64,000 nt of DNA from Arundinibacter roseus (GTDB taxonomy: Bacteria > Bacteroidota > Bacteroidia > Cytophagales > Spirosomataceae): contig NZ_SMJU01000011.1 in the NCBI RefSeq assembly GCF_004348825.1, positions 121,403 through 185,402 of the forward strand. Reading direction: 5' to 3'. Every line of letters starts with the position of its first letter. Position 1 is the stretch's first letter. The notes under the pieces were generated by a model, which saw nothing but the letters and a program-made list of their open reading frames with translations, ran no database searches and was not told the origin of the DNA. Both the position numbers and the translations under genes were made by a program. Positions 28,463-38,500 of this stretch are shown piece by piece.

Positions 28463-29167
28463 TTAGCATCCTTGCCCGTAGTAGGCGTTTTTACCGTGCT
28501 TTCGCTCATAATGTTTGAGTCGCAAGCTGTCTTTGAGTCTTGGTGTAGCTGGGTTGATTTGTAAAGTAAGCATGGCCATTTGGGCTACTTCTTCCAATAC
28601 TGCGGCGTTATAAACCGACTTTTCGGCTGTTTTTCCCCAGGTAAACGGACCATGATTTTGGAGCAAAACCATTTCCATTTCCTGATGAGAAAGGTTTTTT
28701 TGTTCAAAACACCCAAAAATTTGATTGCCTGTTTCGAATTCATAATCACCCTCAATCATGGAATCGCTCAATACCGCTGCACAGGGAATATCCCGGTGGG
28801 TATGGTCGGCGTGGGTGGTCCCAAAAATCGGAATATCCATTCCTGCCTGTGCACAGGCCACTGCGTAGGTGCTGTGCGTATGGGTGATTCCACCGATGTC
28901 ATCCCAGGTTTTGTAAAGCAGGGCATGGGTTTTGGTATCTGACGAAGGGCGCATGTTGCCATTTACTACAACGGCATCAAAATCCATGATAACGATGTCT
29001 TCTGGTTTTAATGCATCATACGGCACACCGCTTGGCTTGATGGCAAAAACAGATTTTTCTCTATCCACAGCACTGACATTACCAAATGTAAAAAGCACTA
29101 ATCCCAGCTTCGGAAGCATCATATTGGCTTCGTAACATTCTTCTCTTAGTGATTGAAAGCCGTTCAT
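28463..29167 (-). CDS. araD: L-ribulose-5-phosphate 4-epimerase
   Basis: A 234-residue class II aldolase-family enzyme that converts L-ribulose 5-phosphate to D-xylulose 5-phosphate. Visible: GNVSAVDREKSVFAIKPSGVPYD, TKTHALLYKTWDDIGGITHTHS (zinc-binding His residues), FGTTHADHTHRDIPC, and LLQNHGPFTWG. Its ATG overlaps the araA stop in an ATGA, so the two are translationally coupled. Confidence 0.97.
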   Translation of the reverse strand: MNGFQSLREECYEANMMLPKLGLVLFTFGNVSAVDREKSVFAIKPSGVPYDALKPEDIVIMDFDAVVVNGNMRPSSDTKTHALLYKTWDDIGGITHTHSTYAVACAQAGMDIPIFGTTHADHTHRDIPCAAVLSDSMIEGDYEFETGNQIFGCFEQKNLSHQEMEMVLLQNHGPFTWGKTAEKSVYNAAVLEEVAQMAMLTLQINPATPRLKDSLRLKHYERKHGKNAYYGQGC

Positions 29168-30648
29168 TTGTAGTAGATTTCGCTGAGTTTTAAGTCATTT
29201 TTCAAGGTTCTGATCGACGTATCTTTCCCAATCACAACCAATTCTACATCAAGCATTTCGGCAAAATCTTCAAGGTATTCTGTGGTTAGATTTTGGCTGT
29301 AAACGGTATGATGCGCTCCACCCGCCAAAATCCAGGCCTGCAGGCCAACTTCCATACTCGGTTGAGGTTTCCAAAGCACTCTGGCGGTTGGGAGTTTGGG
29401 GAATTTTTCAGTTACTTCCACTGCCTCTACTTCATTGACCAACAGGCGGAAGCGATTGCCCATGTCAATCAACGACACATTCAATGCCGAACCTGCGGCC
29501 CCGTTGAACACCAATCGCACGGGGTCTTCTTTGCCGCCGATCCCGAGTGGATGTAACTCGCATTTCACCTTCCCGTCAGCAATGCTCGGACAGATTTCCA
29601 GCATGTGAGAGCCTAAAACCATCGGATTGACGGGGTCAAAGTGGTAGGTGTAATCTTCCATAAACGAGTTGCCACCTTTCATACCGCTCGCCATAAGTTT
29701 CATAATATGCACCATGGCCGAGGTTTTCCAGTCGCCTTCTCCCCCGTAGCCGTAGCCTGCGGCCATCATGCGTTGCGAGCCAACGCCCGGCAGCTGTTTC
29801 ATGCCGTGCAAATCTTCAAAGGTATTGGTGTAGGCCGAAAAACCTCCATCTTCCAAAAAGGTTCTGATGCCCAGTTCGATACGGGCAGCTTCGATGAGCG
29901 ATTCCCGCCTTGCTCCACCCTTCAGAATCGTTGGCAGTAACTCGTAGGTATCTTCGTATTCCTGTATCAATCTTTCGATTTGAGCATCCGAAATCTGATT
30001 GATTACTTGCACCAAATCGCCCACACCATGCGTATTGACCGAAAAACCAAACTTCATTTCGGCGGCCACTTTATCACCATCGGTTACGGCGACTTGCCGC
30101 ATATTGTCGCCAAAACGAACCACTTTCATGGTTTGCATTTTGTATTTTGCCGCCGCTACCCTCGACCAAACATTGATTTTTTCGAGCACCGATGCTGCCT
30201 GCCAATGCCCCACCACCACTTTTCGGTTTAGTCTCATTCGACTCATGATGAAGCCAAACTCACGGTCGCCGTGGGCCGATTGATTCAGATTCATGAAATC
30301 CATATCAATGTCATCGAAAGGAATATCCCGATTGAATTGCGTATGCAGGTGCAGAAGGGGCAATTGAAGCGCATTCAAACCCGAAATCCACATTTTGGCG
30401 GGTGAAAACGTGTGCATCCAGGCGATGATACCCACGCAGTTGGGTGTGGCGTTGGCTTCTTTGCAAATTGCCGTGATCTCCTCAGGCGTTTTCACCACGG
30501 GTTTGAATACAACCCGAACCGCCATTACGGGAGAATCGTTGAGCGAATTGGCGATAATTTTAGAGTGTTCGTCTACCTGCCGGAGCGTGGTTTCTCCATA
30601 CAAGTGCTGACTACCCGTGACAAACCAGATTTCGTATTGTTCCAACAT
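29164..30648 (-). CDS. araA: L-arabinose isomerase
   Basis: About 494 residues. The start at 30648 (MLEQYEIWFVTGSQHLYGE) is the family start; 13 further upstream codons are unlikely to be translated. It interconverts L-arabinose and L-ribulose with Mn2+. Motifs: VGIIAWMHTFSPAKMWI, LHTQFNRDIPFDDIDMDFMNLNQ, and the metal-binding Glu/His set in GSQRMMAAGYGYGGEGDWKT, FMEDYTYHF, HMLEICPSI and GGAHHTVYS. Second gene of the ara operon, 68 bp after araB. Confidence 0.98.
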   Translation of the reverse strand: MLEQYEIWFVTGSQHLYGETTLRQVDEHSKIIANSLNDSPVMAVRVVFKPVVKTPEEITAICKEANATPNCVGIIAWMHTFSPAKMWISGLNALQLPLLHLHTQFNRDIPFDDIDMDFMNLNQSAHGDREFGFIMSRMRLNRKVVVGHWQAASVLEKINVWSRVAAAKYKMQTMKVVRFGDNMRQVAVTDGDKVAAEMKFGFSVNTHGVGDLVQVINQISDAQIERLIQEYEDTYELLPTILKGGARRESLIEAARIELGIRTFLEDGGFSAYTNTFEDLHGMKQLPGVGSQRMMAAGYGYGGEGDWKTSAMVHIMKLMASGMKGGNSFMEDYTYHFDPVNPMVLGSHMLEICPSIADGKVKCELHPLGIGGKEDPVRLVFNGAAGSALNVSLIDMGNRFRLLVNEVEAVEVTEKFPKLPTARVLWKPQPSMEVGLQAWILAGGAHHTVYSQNLTTEYLEDFAEMLDVELVVIGKDTSIRTLKNDLKLSEIYYK

Positions 30649-30716
30649 AATAATTGATGTTTTACATACCATTGACTTGATTACCAACAGCTTAACTTCT
30701 CAGTGGTTACGCATAA

Positions 30717-32339
30717 TTAAAGAGACTTTCCGATTGCCTGGTACTTCGTATACAATTTTTGATACACTTCTACCTGAGCCGTACGAGGCAGATAATGAGC
30801 ATCAAAACCCGAACCCATCGCTTTTTGTGCCTCCTGAATGGTACTATAAACCCCCGCCGCAACGGAGGCATTCATGGCCGCCCCCAACGCACAGGCCTGG
30901 TCAGAGGCTACTACTTTGATCGGCATATTCAGCACATCACAAAGGGTCTGCATTACAAAAGGTGATTTCTTGGCCACACCTCCTATGGCAATCACTTGCT
31001 TGATGGGTACACCTTCTTCGATAAATCTATCTACGATCGCTTTTGAACCAAAGGCCGTTGCTTCCACAATCATTTTAAAAATCTTGACCGCATCTGTTCC
31101 TAAATTCAAACCCGTGAAAGTAGCTTTCAGGGCATGATTGGCATCGGGCGTTCGGCGGCCATTTATCCAATCAGTAGCCACAGGGTCGCCTTCGGTAACA
31201 GGCAGTTGGGAGGCTTTTTCAGAAAGATGCGGGATTAGTTTTTGCGCCAACTCATCAGCAGCCTCCTTGCCAAGTAGTTCACGCACGGGCTTGGTGATAA
31301 TTTTCTGAAACCAGGCGTAAAAATCCCCGTAGGCCGATTGCCCCGCTTCCATACCAAGCATACCTGGTACTATGGAACCATCTACCTGCCCGCATATTCC
31401 TTTGATCAGCAGATGCCCGATTTCTTCAACAGGAGCAATGAGCATATCGCAGGTAGAGGTACCCATCACCCGTACAAAATCAAAAGGCTGAATCTCTGCG
31501 CCAACCCCTCCCATGTGGCAATCGAACGCCCCAACACCAATGACAACCTCCGGCGAAAGCCCCAGTTTTTCGGCCCATTCCACCGAAATTTTACCCATCC
31601 TTTGGTCGGAGGTGAAGGTTTGCTCAAATAGCCGCTGGCGCAAACCCGCTAATTTGGGGTCGAGTTTGACCAGAAACTCCTCGGAGGGCAGGCCATCAAA
31701 CTCTGCGTGCCACATGGCTTTATGCCCTGCGGCACAGCGAGAGCGTCTAAGCGTTTTGGGATTGGTATTCCCCGTCAGAACCGCCGAAATCCAATCGCAA
31801 TGCTCAACCCACGAGTAAGCATGCCGTTGAATGTCTTCATCATGGCGCAGCGTATGCAGGATTTTTGCCCAAAACCATTCTGATGAATAAATACCGCCGA
31901 CGTATTTGGTATAATCCACATCCCAATGATGTGCCAAATGGTTGATTTCTTCAGCTTCCCGGTTGGCGGTGTGGTCTTTCCAAAGGATAAACATACCGTT
32001 GGGATTTTCGGAAAACTCAGGCAATAGCGCCAGGGGCGTACCGTTTTCATCAACGGCTACGGGAGTGGAACCGGTGGTATCAATTGAAATACCTACGATC
32101 TGCCGGCGAACATCCTCGTCCAGGTCTGCTAATACTCCTGCAACGACATTTTCAAGAGCTTCCAGGTAGTCCAGCGGATGCTGACGAAACTGCGACTTTT
32201 CGGGCTTGCAGTAAAGACCTAGTTTCCAGCGCGTGTATTCTACAACATGCGAACCAGGCATTTCGCCAGTGTCGGTATTGACGACGATAGCCCGTACCGA
32301 ATCCGTACCATAATCAATTCCCAGAGTAAATTTTGCCAT
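30717..32339 (-). CDS. araB: Ribulokinase (FGGY family)
   Basis: A 540-residue kinase that phosphorylates L-ribulose. It starts MAKFTLGIDYGTDSVRAIVV, the ATP-binding phosphate-1 motif. ISIDTTGSTPVAVDENGTPLAL, GVGAFDCHMGGVGAE (catalytic Asp) and IAIGGVAKKSPFVMQTLCDVLNMPI (adenosine motif) follow. First gene of the arabinose operon, divergent from the sulfatase at 32569. It has an unusually strong ribosome-binding site for this phylum. Confidence 0.97.
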   Translation of the reverse strand: MAKFTLGIDYGTDSVRAIVVNTDTGEMPGSHVVEYTRWKLGLYCKPEKSQFRQHPLDYLEALENVVAGVLADLDEDVRRQIVGISIDTTGSTPVAVDENGTPLALLPEFSENPNGMFILWKDHTANREAEEINHLAHHWDVDYTKYVGGIYSSEWFWAKILHTLRHDEDIQRHAYSWVEHCDWISAVLTGNTNPKTLRRSRCAAGHKAMWHAEFDGLPSEEFLVKLDPKLAGLRQRLFEQTFTSDQRMGKISVEWAEKLGLSPEVVIGVGAFDCHMGGVGAEIQPFDFVRVMGTSTCDMLIAPVEEIGHLLIKGICGQVDGSIVPGMLGMEAGQSAYGDFYAWFQKIITKPVRELLGKEAADELAQKLIPHLSEKASQLPVTEGDPVATDWINGRRTPDANHALKATFTGLNLGTDAVKIFKMIVEATAFGSKAIVDRFIEEGVPIKQVIAIGGVAKKSPFVMQTLCDVLNMPIKVVASDQACALGAAMNASVAAGVYSTIQEAQKAMGSGFDAHYLPRTAQVEVYQKLYTKYQAIGKSL

Positions 32340-32347
32340 CGATATAT

Positions 32348-32353
32348 CCTCCT
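32348..32353 (-). promoter_or_regulatory. Strong Shine-Dalgarno site before araB
   Basis: Read on the - strand, AGGAGG stands 8 bases before the araB ATG. Bacteroidota mRNAs rarely carry a clear Shine-Dalgarno sequence, and no other gene here has one this good; it also confirms the start codon. Confidence 0.7.
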
Positions 32354-32368
32354 ACTTGTTGATGTCGG

Positions 32369-32480
32369 CAAAACTATCATGATACCCCAATCAGCGATTG
32401 GCTTGATTTTCCTAACCTTTTGCTCAATTGGCAAAATGACCAAAAATAGCCATTATGACCTCCAAAATGTAAGTTTTGGA
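32369..32480. promoter_or_regulatory. araB/sulfatase divergent control region with palindrome and candidate -7 element
   Basis: On the - strand, TAGTTTTG (32369-32376) fits the TAnnTTTG -7 consensus 29 bp before araB; no matching TTTG -33 element was found. A palindrome with seven-base arms and six-base spacer (32461-32467 and 32474-32480; TCCAAAA/TTTTGGA) and an adjoining TTTGG-AA-CCAAA repeat at about 32483-32494 lie mid-way between the divergent genes. They could bind a repressor such as AraR that would control both the operon and the sulfatase-GH27 pair. No araR gene is in the window. Confidence 0.4.
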
Positions 32481-32568
32481 TTTTGGAACCAAACGGATAG
32501 AATCTAAAACCAAGAGGATGGAAGGATTTATTTAAATCTTTGCATTTGATAAAATTATTATGACTTAC

Positions 32569-34005
32569 ATGAAGAGAAACAAACTACTACTTCTGCTTTC
32601 GTTACTAAGCGTCGGAAGTGCATGGGCACAAACTCCTAAAAAACCCAACGTCATTGTGATACTGGCCGACGACTTAGGATATGGTGATTTGAGTTGCTAC
32701 GGTCAAAAGTTGTACACAACTCCGCACATTGACAAGCTGGCTCAGGAGGGAATGTTATTTACCCGACATTATGCGGGTGCTCCGGTATGTGCTCCTGCCC
32801 GAGGCACTTTGATGACTGGTAAGCATGTGGGGCATGGCTCGGTACGGGGCAATCAGCCCAAAGGTCAACTTCTACAGCTTGCCGAAACTACTTTACCCGA
32901 AGTATTCAAAAAGGCTGGATATACAACCGCATGCATCGGAAAATGGGGCATGGGTAACGCTCCTGAACCCAACGACCCGCTGCTGCACGGATTTGATTAC
33001 CACTACGGCTATGTAAATATGTGGCACGCGCACAATTTTTATCCGGAATTTTTGTATCAAAACGGAAAGAAAACAATCCTTGAAGGTAACAAAACCGGGA
33101 CTATACCCAAAGGCGACTTTCCCGAAGGAGTGGGGCTTGCCAAGGAACGAGCCAAATACGCTCCTGATGAATTTGACCGTGAAGTAGGGCAATTCATTAC
33201 CCAAAATCGCAACAATCCCTTTTTTATTTATTACGCCATCAATACGCCACATGGCAATAGTGAGTTTAAGGTGGGAGGAATGGAAGTACCTGATCACAAA
33301 CGTTTTGATAGTAAAAACTGGCCTGATGTTGAAAAAGATTTTGCCGAAATGGTGGCAAAACTGGATGAATCGGTCGGGAAAATTGTGGCAAAATTAAAAG
33401 AAACCGGCCTGGACGAAAATACCCTGATCATTTTCACGAGTGACAACGGCCCCCACAACGAGAGCGGGCATTCCGCCGAGTTTTTTGATAGTAACGGACC
33501 TTTTCGTGGCAAAAAACGAGATTTGTATGAAGGGGGTATTCATGTACCAATGATTGCACGCTTTCCTGCCAAAATTAAAGCAGGAACGGTTTCGAGTCAT
33601 GTTTCTGCCTTTTGGGATTATGTTCCAACCGTCTGCGACTTGCTCAATGTTCCCAAACCTGCGGGGATTGATGGTATCTCTTTCCTGCCCACGCTGCTTG
33701 GACAAAAGAATCAAATCGCGCACGAGTACCTCTACTGGGAATTTTACGAAGAAGGAGGTAAGCAGGCCGTGTTACATCAAAACTGGAAAGGTATCAAATT
33801 GAATACCAACGATGCCACAAAAACCACTTTTGAGCTGTACGATTTAACCAACGATCCTGCCGAATTACAGAATCTGGCCAAACAATACCCGGAAAGAGTA
33901 CAGAAAATGCAATCGCTGATGTCGCAGGCACATCGCCCTTTTGAACTTACATCATTATTCACATTAGACCCCTCTGCCCAACGGGACGTGCAGGTGAAAC
34001 CATAA
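32569..34005 (+). CDS. S1-family sulfatase
   Basis: Secreted sulfatase of about 478 residues. ATG 32569 (MKRNKLLLLLSLLSVGSAWAQ) is preferred to ATG 32560 because it begins directly with the Lys-rich signal peptide. After cleavage comes KPNVIVILADDLGYGDLSCYG. The formylglycine motif is C-A-P-A-R (Cys about 74), followed by GTLMTGKHVGHGSVRGN. IGKWGMG, TPHGNS, FTSDNGPHNESGH and FRGKKRDLYEGGIHVP are intact. It starts a two-gene unit with the GH27 gene (7-bp gap) and is divergent from araB. Confidence 0.95.
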   Translation: MKRNKLLLLLSLLSVGSAWAQTPKKPNVIVILADDLGYGDLSCYGQKLYTTPHIDKLAQEGMLFTRHYAGAPVCAPARGTLMTGKHVGHGSVRGNQPKGQLLQLAETTLPEVFKKAGYTTACIGKWGMGNAPEPNDPLLHGFDYHYGYVNMWHAHNFYPEFLYQNGKKTILEGNKTGTIPKGDFPEGVGLAKERAKYAPDEFDREVGQFITQNRNNPFFIYYAINTPHGNSEFKVGGMEVPDHKRFDSKNWPDVEKDFAEMVAKLDESVGKIVAKLKETGLDENTLIIFTSDNGPHNESGHSAEFFDSNGPFRGKKRDLYEGGIHVPMIARFPAKIKAGTVSSHVSAFWDYVPTVCDLLNVPKPAGIDGISFLPTLLGQKNQIAHEYLYWEFYEEGGKQAVLHQNWKGIKLNTNDATKTTFELYDLTNDPAELQNLAKQYPERVQKMQSLMSQAHRPFELTSLFTLDPSAQRDVQVKP

Positions 34006-34012
34006 GAAAAAT

Positions 34013-35440
34013 ATGAAACGTAGAGAACTATTGGCCACATTGGCGGTAAGTACTACCGCTTTGGGGTTTACCACAGAGGTTGAAAAAAAGAACAAAACGA
34101 CTACAACCGATCCCAAACGTATTGCCCCTCGCCCACCAATGGGCTGGAACAGTTTCGATGCCTATGACTGCCGAATCAATGAGAAAGAGTTTCGGGATGT
34201 AGTGGATTTTATGGATAGCCATCTTAAAAAGTATGGCTGGGAGTATGCAGTCATTGATTATATCTGGTTTAATCATGCCCCGGGCAATTGGAACAACCCT
34301 AACCGTAGATTTGGTCACCCTGATATCAGGCTTAATGCCGACGGATCACCCATAGATAAGCTGGTAATGGATGAGTTTGGCCGTTTACTGCCTTCCGTAG
34401 AACGTTTCCCCTCGGCAGATAAGGGCCAGGGATTCAGGCCATTGGCTGATCTGGTACACAAAAAAGGGATGAAGTTTGGGATTCATATCATGCGGGGGAT
34501 TCCTCGGCAGGCTTACTACGAAAATACGCCTATCAAAGGTACAAGCTATCGCGCCAAAGATATTGCCGAACCCTGGGACAACTGCAATTGGTGCAACAAC
34601 ATGTTTGGCATTGACCCCACCAAACCCGGCGCTCAGGCCTACTACGATTCTATTTTTGAATTGTATGCGGCCTGGGGGGTGGATTTTATCAAAGCGGATG
34701 ACACCATGTACCCGCCTTATCACAAAGGCGAAATCGAAATGATGCGTAAGGCCATTGAAAAATGTGGTCGTCCCATGGTACTGTCGCTTTCCTGCGGAGA
34801 AGCCCCCCTTGCGCAGGCATCGCACCTACTCGAAAACGCAAATATGTGGCGGGTTTCGGCTGATTTTTGGGATGACTGGAAAGACTTAAAGCATAGTTTC
34901 GATTTGCTCAATGCGTGGTCGCCTCATACGCGTGAAGATCACTGGCCCGATGCAGATATGATTCCGATTGGACGTTTATCCCTCAACAACCGCCCGCATG
35001 GCCCTGAGCGTATGAGCAAGTTTACGACCGCTGAGCAATATACGTTGATGACACTTTGGTGTATTGCCCGCTCTCCGCTGATATGGGGCGGCGATCCGCT
35101 CAGTACACCGATGGAAACGGTCAAAAACTTATTTCAAAATGAAGAAGTATTGAACGTCAATCAGTTCAGTACCGACAACCGACAGGTAGTGCAAAACAAA
35201 ACGCAGCGCGTATGGGTCGCTACCGATGCCAGGTCAGGCGATAAATATGTAGCCCTCTTCAATTTGGGTGATAAACCCGATACTGTATCTTTTGACTTTG
35301 AACTCGAATACTGGCGGGGGAACTTCAAAGTCAGGGATTTATGGAAAAAACAGGATGCCGGAACAGAAGAAAAAACAATTTCGGCAGAAGTTCCTGCCCA
35401 CGGCGCAAAACTGTACCGCCTGAGCATCGAAAAGGCATAG
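34013..35440 (+). CDS. Glycoside hydrolase family 27 protein (alpha-galactosidase or beta-L-arabinopyranosidase type)
   Basis: A 475-residue GH27 enzyme with a twin-Arg-type N-terminus (MKRRELLATLAVSTTALGF). PPMGWNSFDAYD opens the barrel. The nucleophile is probably Asp 229 in DFIKADD and the acid/base Asp 284 in RVSADFWDDW. In classic alpha-galactosidases the second strand reads IDDxW and both Asp contact the galactose O4/O6; here it reads IDYIW, so the second Asp is Tyr. This could fit a pentopyranose, which lacks C6, such as beta-L-arabinopyranose. The specificity is inferred. It lies 7 bp after the sulfatase gene and a terminator follows. Confidence 0.9.
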   Translation: MKRRELLATLAVSTTALGFTTEVEKKNKTTTTDPKRIAPRPPMGWNSFDAYDCRINEKEFRDVVDFMDSHLKKYGWEYAVIDYIWFNHAPGNWNNPNRRFGHPDIRLNADGSPIDKLVMDEFGRLLPSVERFPSADKGQGFRPLADLVHKKGMKFGIHIMRGIPRQAYYENTPIKGTSYRAKDIAEPWDNCNWCNNMFGIDPTKPGAQAYYDSIFELYAAWGVDFIKADDTMYPPYHKGEIEMMRKAIEKCGRPMVLSLSCGEAPLAQASHLLENANMWRVSADFWDDWKDLKHSFDLLNAWSPHTREDHWPDADMIPIGRLSLNNRPHGPERMSKFTTAEQYTLMTLWCIARSPLIWGGDPLSTPMETVKNLFQNEEVLNVNQFSTDNRQVVQNKTQRVWVATDARSGDKYVALFNLGDKPDTVSFDFELEYWRGNFKVRDLWKKQDAGTEEKTISAEVPAHGAKLYRLSIEKA

Positions 35441-35461
35441 GTACATTGAAAGTGAATGGGA

Positions 35462-35505
35462 GGAACCCTGACGGCTAAATCGGTTGTCGGGGTTTCCCTT
35501 TTTTT
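35462..35505 (+). terminator. Intrinsic terminator after the sulfatase-GH27 unit
   Basis: GC-rich arms at 35462-35472 and 35486-35497 pair with one bulge and a G-T pair and are followed by a run of seven T (35499-35505). It lies 21 bp after the GH27 stop and 27 bp before the regulator start, so the regulator probably has its own promoter. Confidence 0.8.
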
Positions 35506-35531
35506 ATACTTTTAGATTAAATCCTTTTTTG

Positions 35532-38500
35532 ATGAAACGTTTCCTTTGTTTGCTAATTATATTTTGTCAAAGCTTCGCTACGGCCCAGCAGGTCAAGCAG
35601 GTCTTTCGTTAACTGACCGTTGATCAGGGACTTACGCATACCGATGCGACCGACCTGGTACAAGACCAAAATGGCTTTGTGTGGATTGCTACATTGGCGG
35701 GCCTGAATCGCTACGATGGTCACGAAATAAAATCATACATAAGTAGTCAGCAGCGCTTCAACAACGTTTATCTTAACCGGATTAATAAGCTTAGTTTGCA
35801 AAAAACATCTATTTTTATGGCCACCCAGGGGGGCTTGGCTGAGTTTGACCTTCGTACCGAAAAATTCATCACCTTCGAAGCCAAAGATGCGTCCACAAAA
35901 GCACTCATCACCAACTCTCTCAGTACTATTCTGGCCTGGACGGACTCCCTGGTTTGGGTGATTCGGGAAGGGAAAGTGTTTCTGCTGCAAATTGATCGCT
36001 CTGCCCGTCAAATCAAAGCCTTGAAGGTAAACTTTCCCCAAACATTTGTTGGTACATCCTTGGCTCTTGACCCTTCGGGCAATGTCTGGATAGGAGGAAA
36101 TCAAGGCGTATTCAGGATTTCAAAACAGAGTAAAGCGATTGATTTGCAGCCGGTTTTGTTGCAATCAGCCGACAGTCAGCCCATTCAAAAAATTGAATCA
36201 TTACATTTTCAGCACAACCGATTTTTTGTTGGGGGAATCAATCGGGTTTGGGTTTGCGAGAACCCTGTTTTTCAGGCGAACGTATTGAGGGGAAACGTTA
36301 TTCCATTTGCTTCACAAAAACTTTCTGTTAGTGAGGAGTTATCGGTACCCGTGAGCTCAATAGTAGCTTCGCAAAATAGAATTTGGCTGGGTACGCCGGT
36401 TGGTTTGTTGTGCCTTCAGGCGGGTGAATTTGTGGATCTTCCTGCCCTCAAAACTATTTCTTCCAGTCACATAAGCCATTTACTTGCCGATGCAAGCGGC
36501 TGTCTGTGGGCGGGCACTTACGGCGGCGGAGTTAATCTTATGGATCTTAACCCAAAGCCATTTTATACGCTCAATCTTAGCCAGTTTACAAATCCGGCGG
36601 GCACCAACCCCAACTACATTCGGGCTATTCTGGAAGATGATTTGACGGGGAATCTTTGGATAGGCACCCGTAATGCCGGGTTGATCTATCATGATTTTAA
36701 GCAGCAAAAATCCACCCAATATTTACACCAATCGGGCAATTCCAATAGTTTGATCAGCAACAATATACGTTCCATTGCGAAAGATAAAAAAGGACGTATT
36801 TGGGTTGGAACCGAAGCGGGCATTTCACTAATAGAAAACAATCGTTTTCAGCACCTGACACATCTTCCAAATACCCCTAATTCTTTGACCAACAATGTGA
36901 TATATTCACTGGCAGTCGATGTTTTTGGACAGGTATGGGCGGGTTCGTGGGCCAATGGACTCAACCGAATCATCGAAAACAATGGCACCTTTGATGTAGA
37001 GCGGATTTATGAAGGTAAAAACGGCATCAGCAGTTCCAAAGTAACCTTTATTTATACCGACCCGCTGCGACCTGAAGTGTTGGTGGGGACAACCAAAGGC
37101 CTTGACCACATTTTTCTTCAACCTAACGGCCACATTGCCCGTGTGCTGCATTACCATGGTAGTGCCAGCTATGCCAAAAGTCTGAGTTCAAATTTTATAT
37201 GGCCTATTGTTCGTTCTGATGAACGCACGTTCTGGGTAGGCACCATCGGGGGCGGACTCAACAAGGTTACTTTACTTGGAAATGGCCGCTACGAGGCCGA
37301 ATCCTTTACGACCGAAGATGGACTACCCTCCAACGATGTAGAAGGACTGCTTCTGGACAATCAGGGCAATCTGTGGCTGGGGGGCAAGGGCCTTTCGATG
37401 CTGAATCCTCAAACCCGTGAATTTATAAACTTTGACCTAAATGACGGACTGCAGGGTAACGTTTTTAAAATAGGGGCAGCTACCAAAGGACGAGACGGCA
37501 AACTTTATTTTGGGGGCGTGAATGGCCTCAACTATTTCTATCCCAACCAAATCAAACGAAGCCAGTTTGTGCCGAATGTGGTGGTGAGTGATTTATGGGT
37601 AAATAACAAACCATTCAAAGAGCTACCTGCGTCAATCGCGAATCTTAACGAACTGAATTTAAACTATTTGCAAAATAATTTTATCCTTAAATTCTCCTCC
37701 CTGGACTTTGCCAATTCAGATAAAAGCCGCTATCGCTATCAGTTGCTGGGCTTTGATAAAAATTGGATAGAAACCGATAGCCGCAATCCGCAGGCTGCAT
37801 ATTCAAACCTTGACTATGGCGAGTATACCTTTCAACTCCTGGCCACCAATCACGATGGCGTTTGGCTCAAAAAACCTACCTTACTCAAAATTGTTGTAAC
37901 CCCTCCCTGGTGGAAATCTATCCTTGCCCAATTACTATATCTTACCCTTCTGGTCATATTTATCTGGTTTATTTATCAGTACCAGATCCGCTGGTTTAGA
38001 TTAAAAAACAATCTTGAAATCAAAGAAATAGAAGAGCGCAAATCCGAGGAGATTCATCAGATGCGCCTGCAGTTTTTTACCAATATTTCCCATGAACTTC
38101 GTACGCCGCTGAGTTTGATCCTTAGCCCCGTTGAAAAGCTTCTGCACGAACCCATGAGTGAGGAGTCCCGTACCAAATATTATCAGATAATCCATCGCAG
38201 TTCGAGTCGCTTGCTTACCCTGGTTAACGAACTAATGGACTTCCGTAAGGCGGAGGCGGGTGTTACAAAACTACGTGCCTCCGAAACCTTTCTTAACCCT
38301 TTTCTGACCGACATTTGTGCCGAATTTGAGGAAGTGGCAGACGAGAAAAACCTTAACTTTCAGCTAAAACTACCCACTCAGGATTTAAGACTCTGGATAG
38401 ACCGTAGTATCATTGAAAAAATTCTGGTCAATATCATTTCCAACGCCATCAAATACACCAACGCGCACAAAAGTATTCTGGTCGAAACAACCACTTCCTC

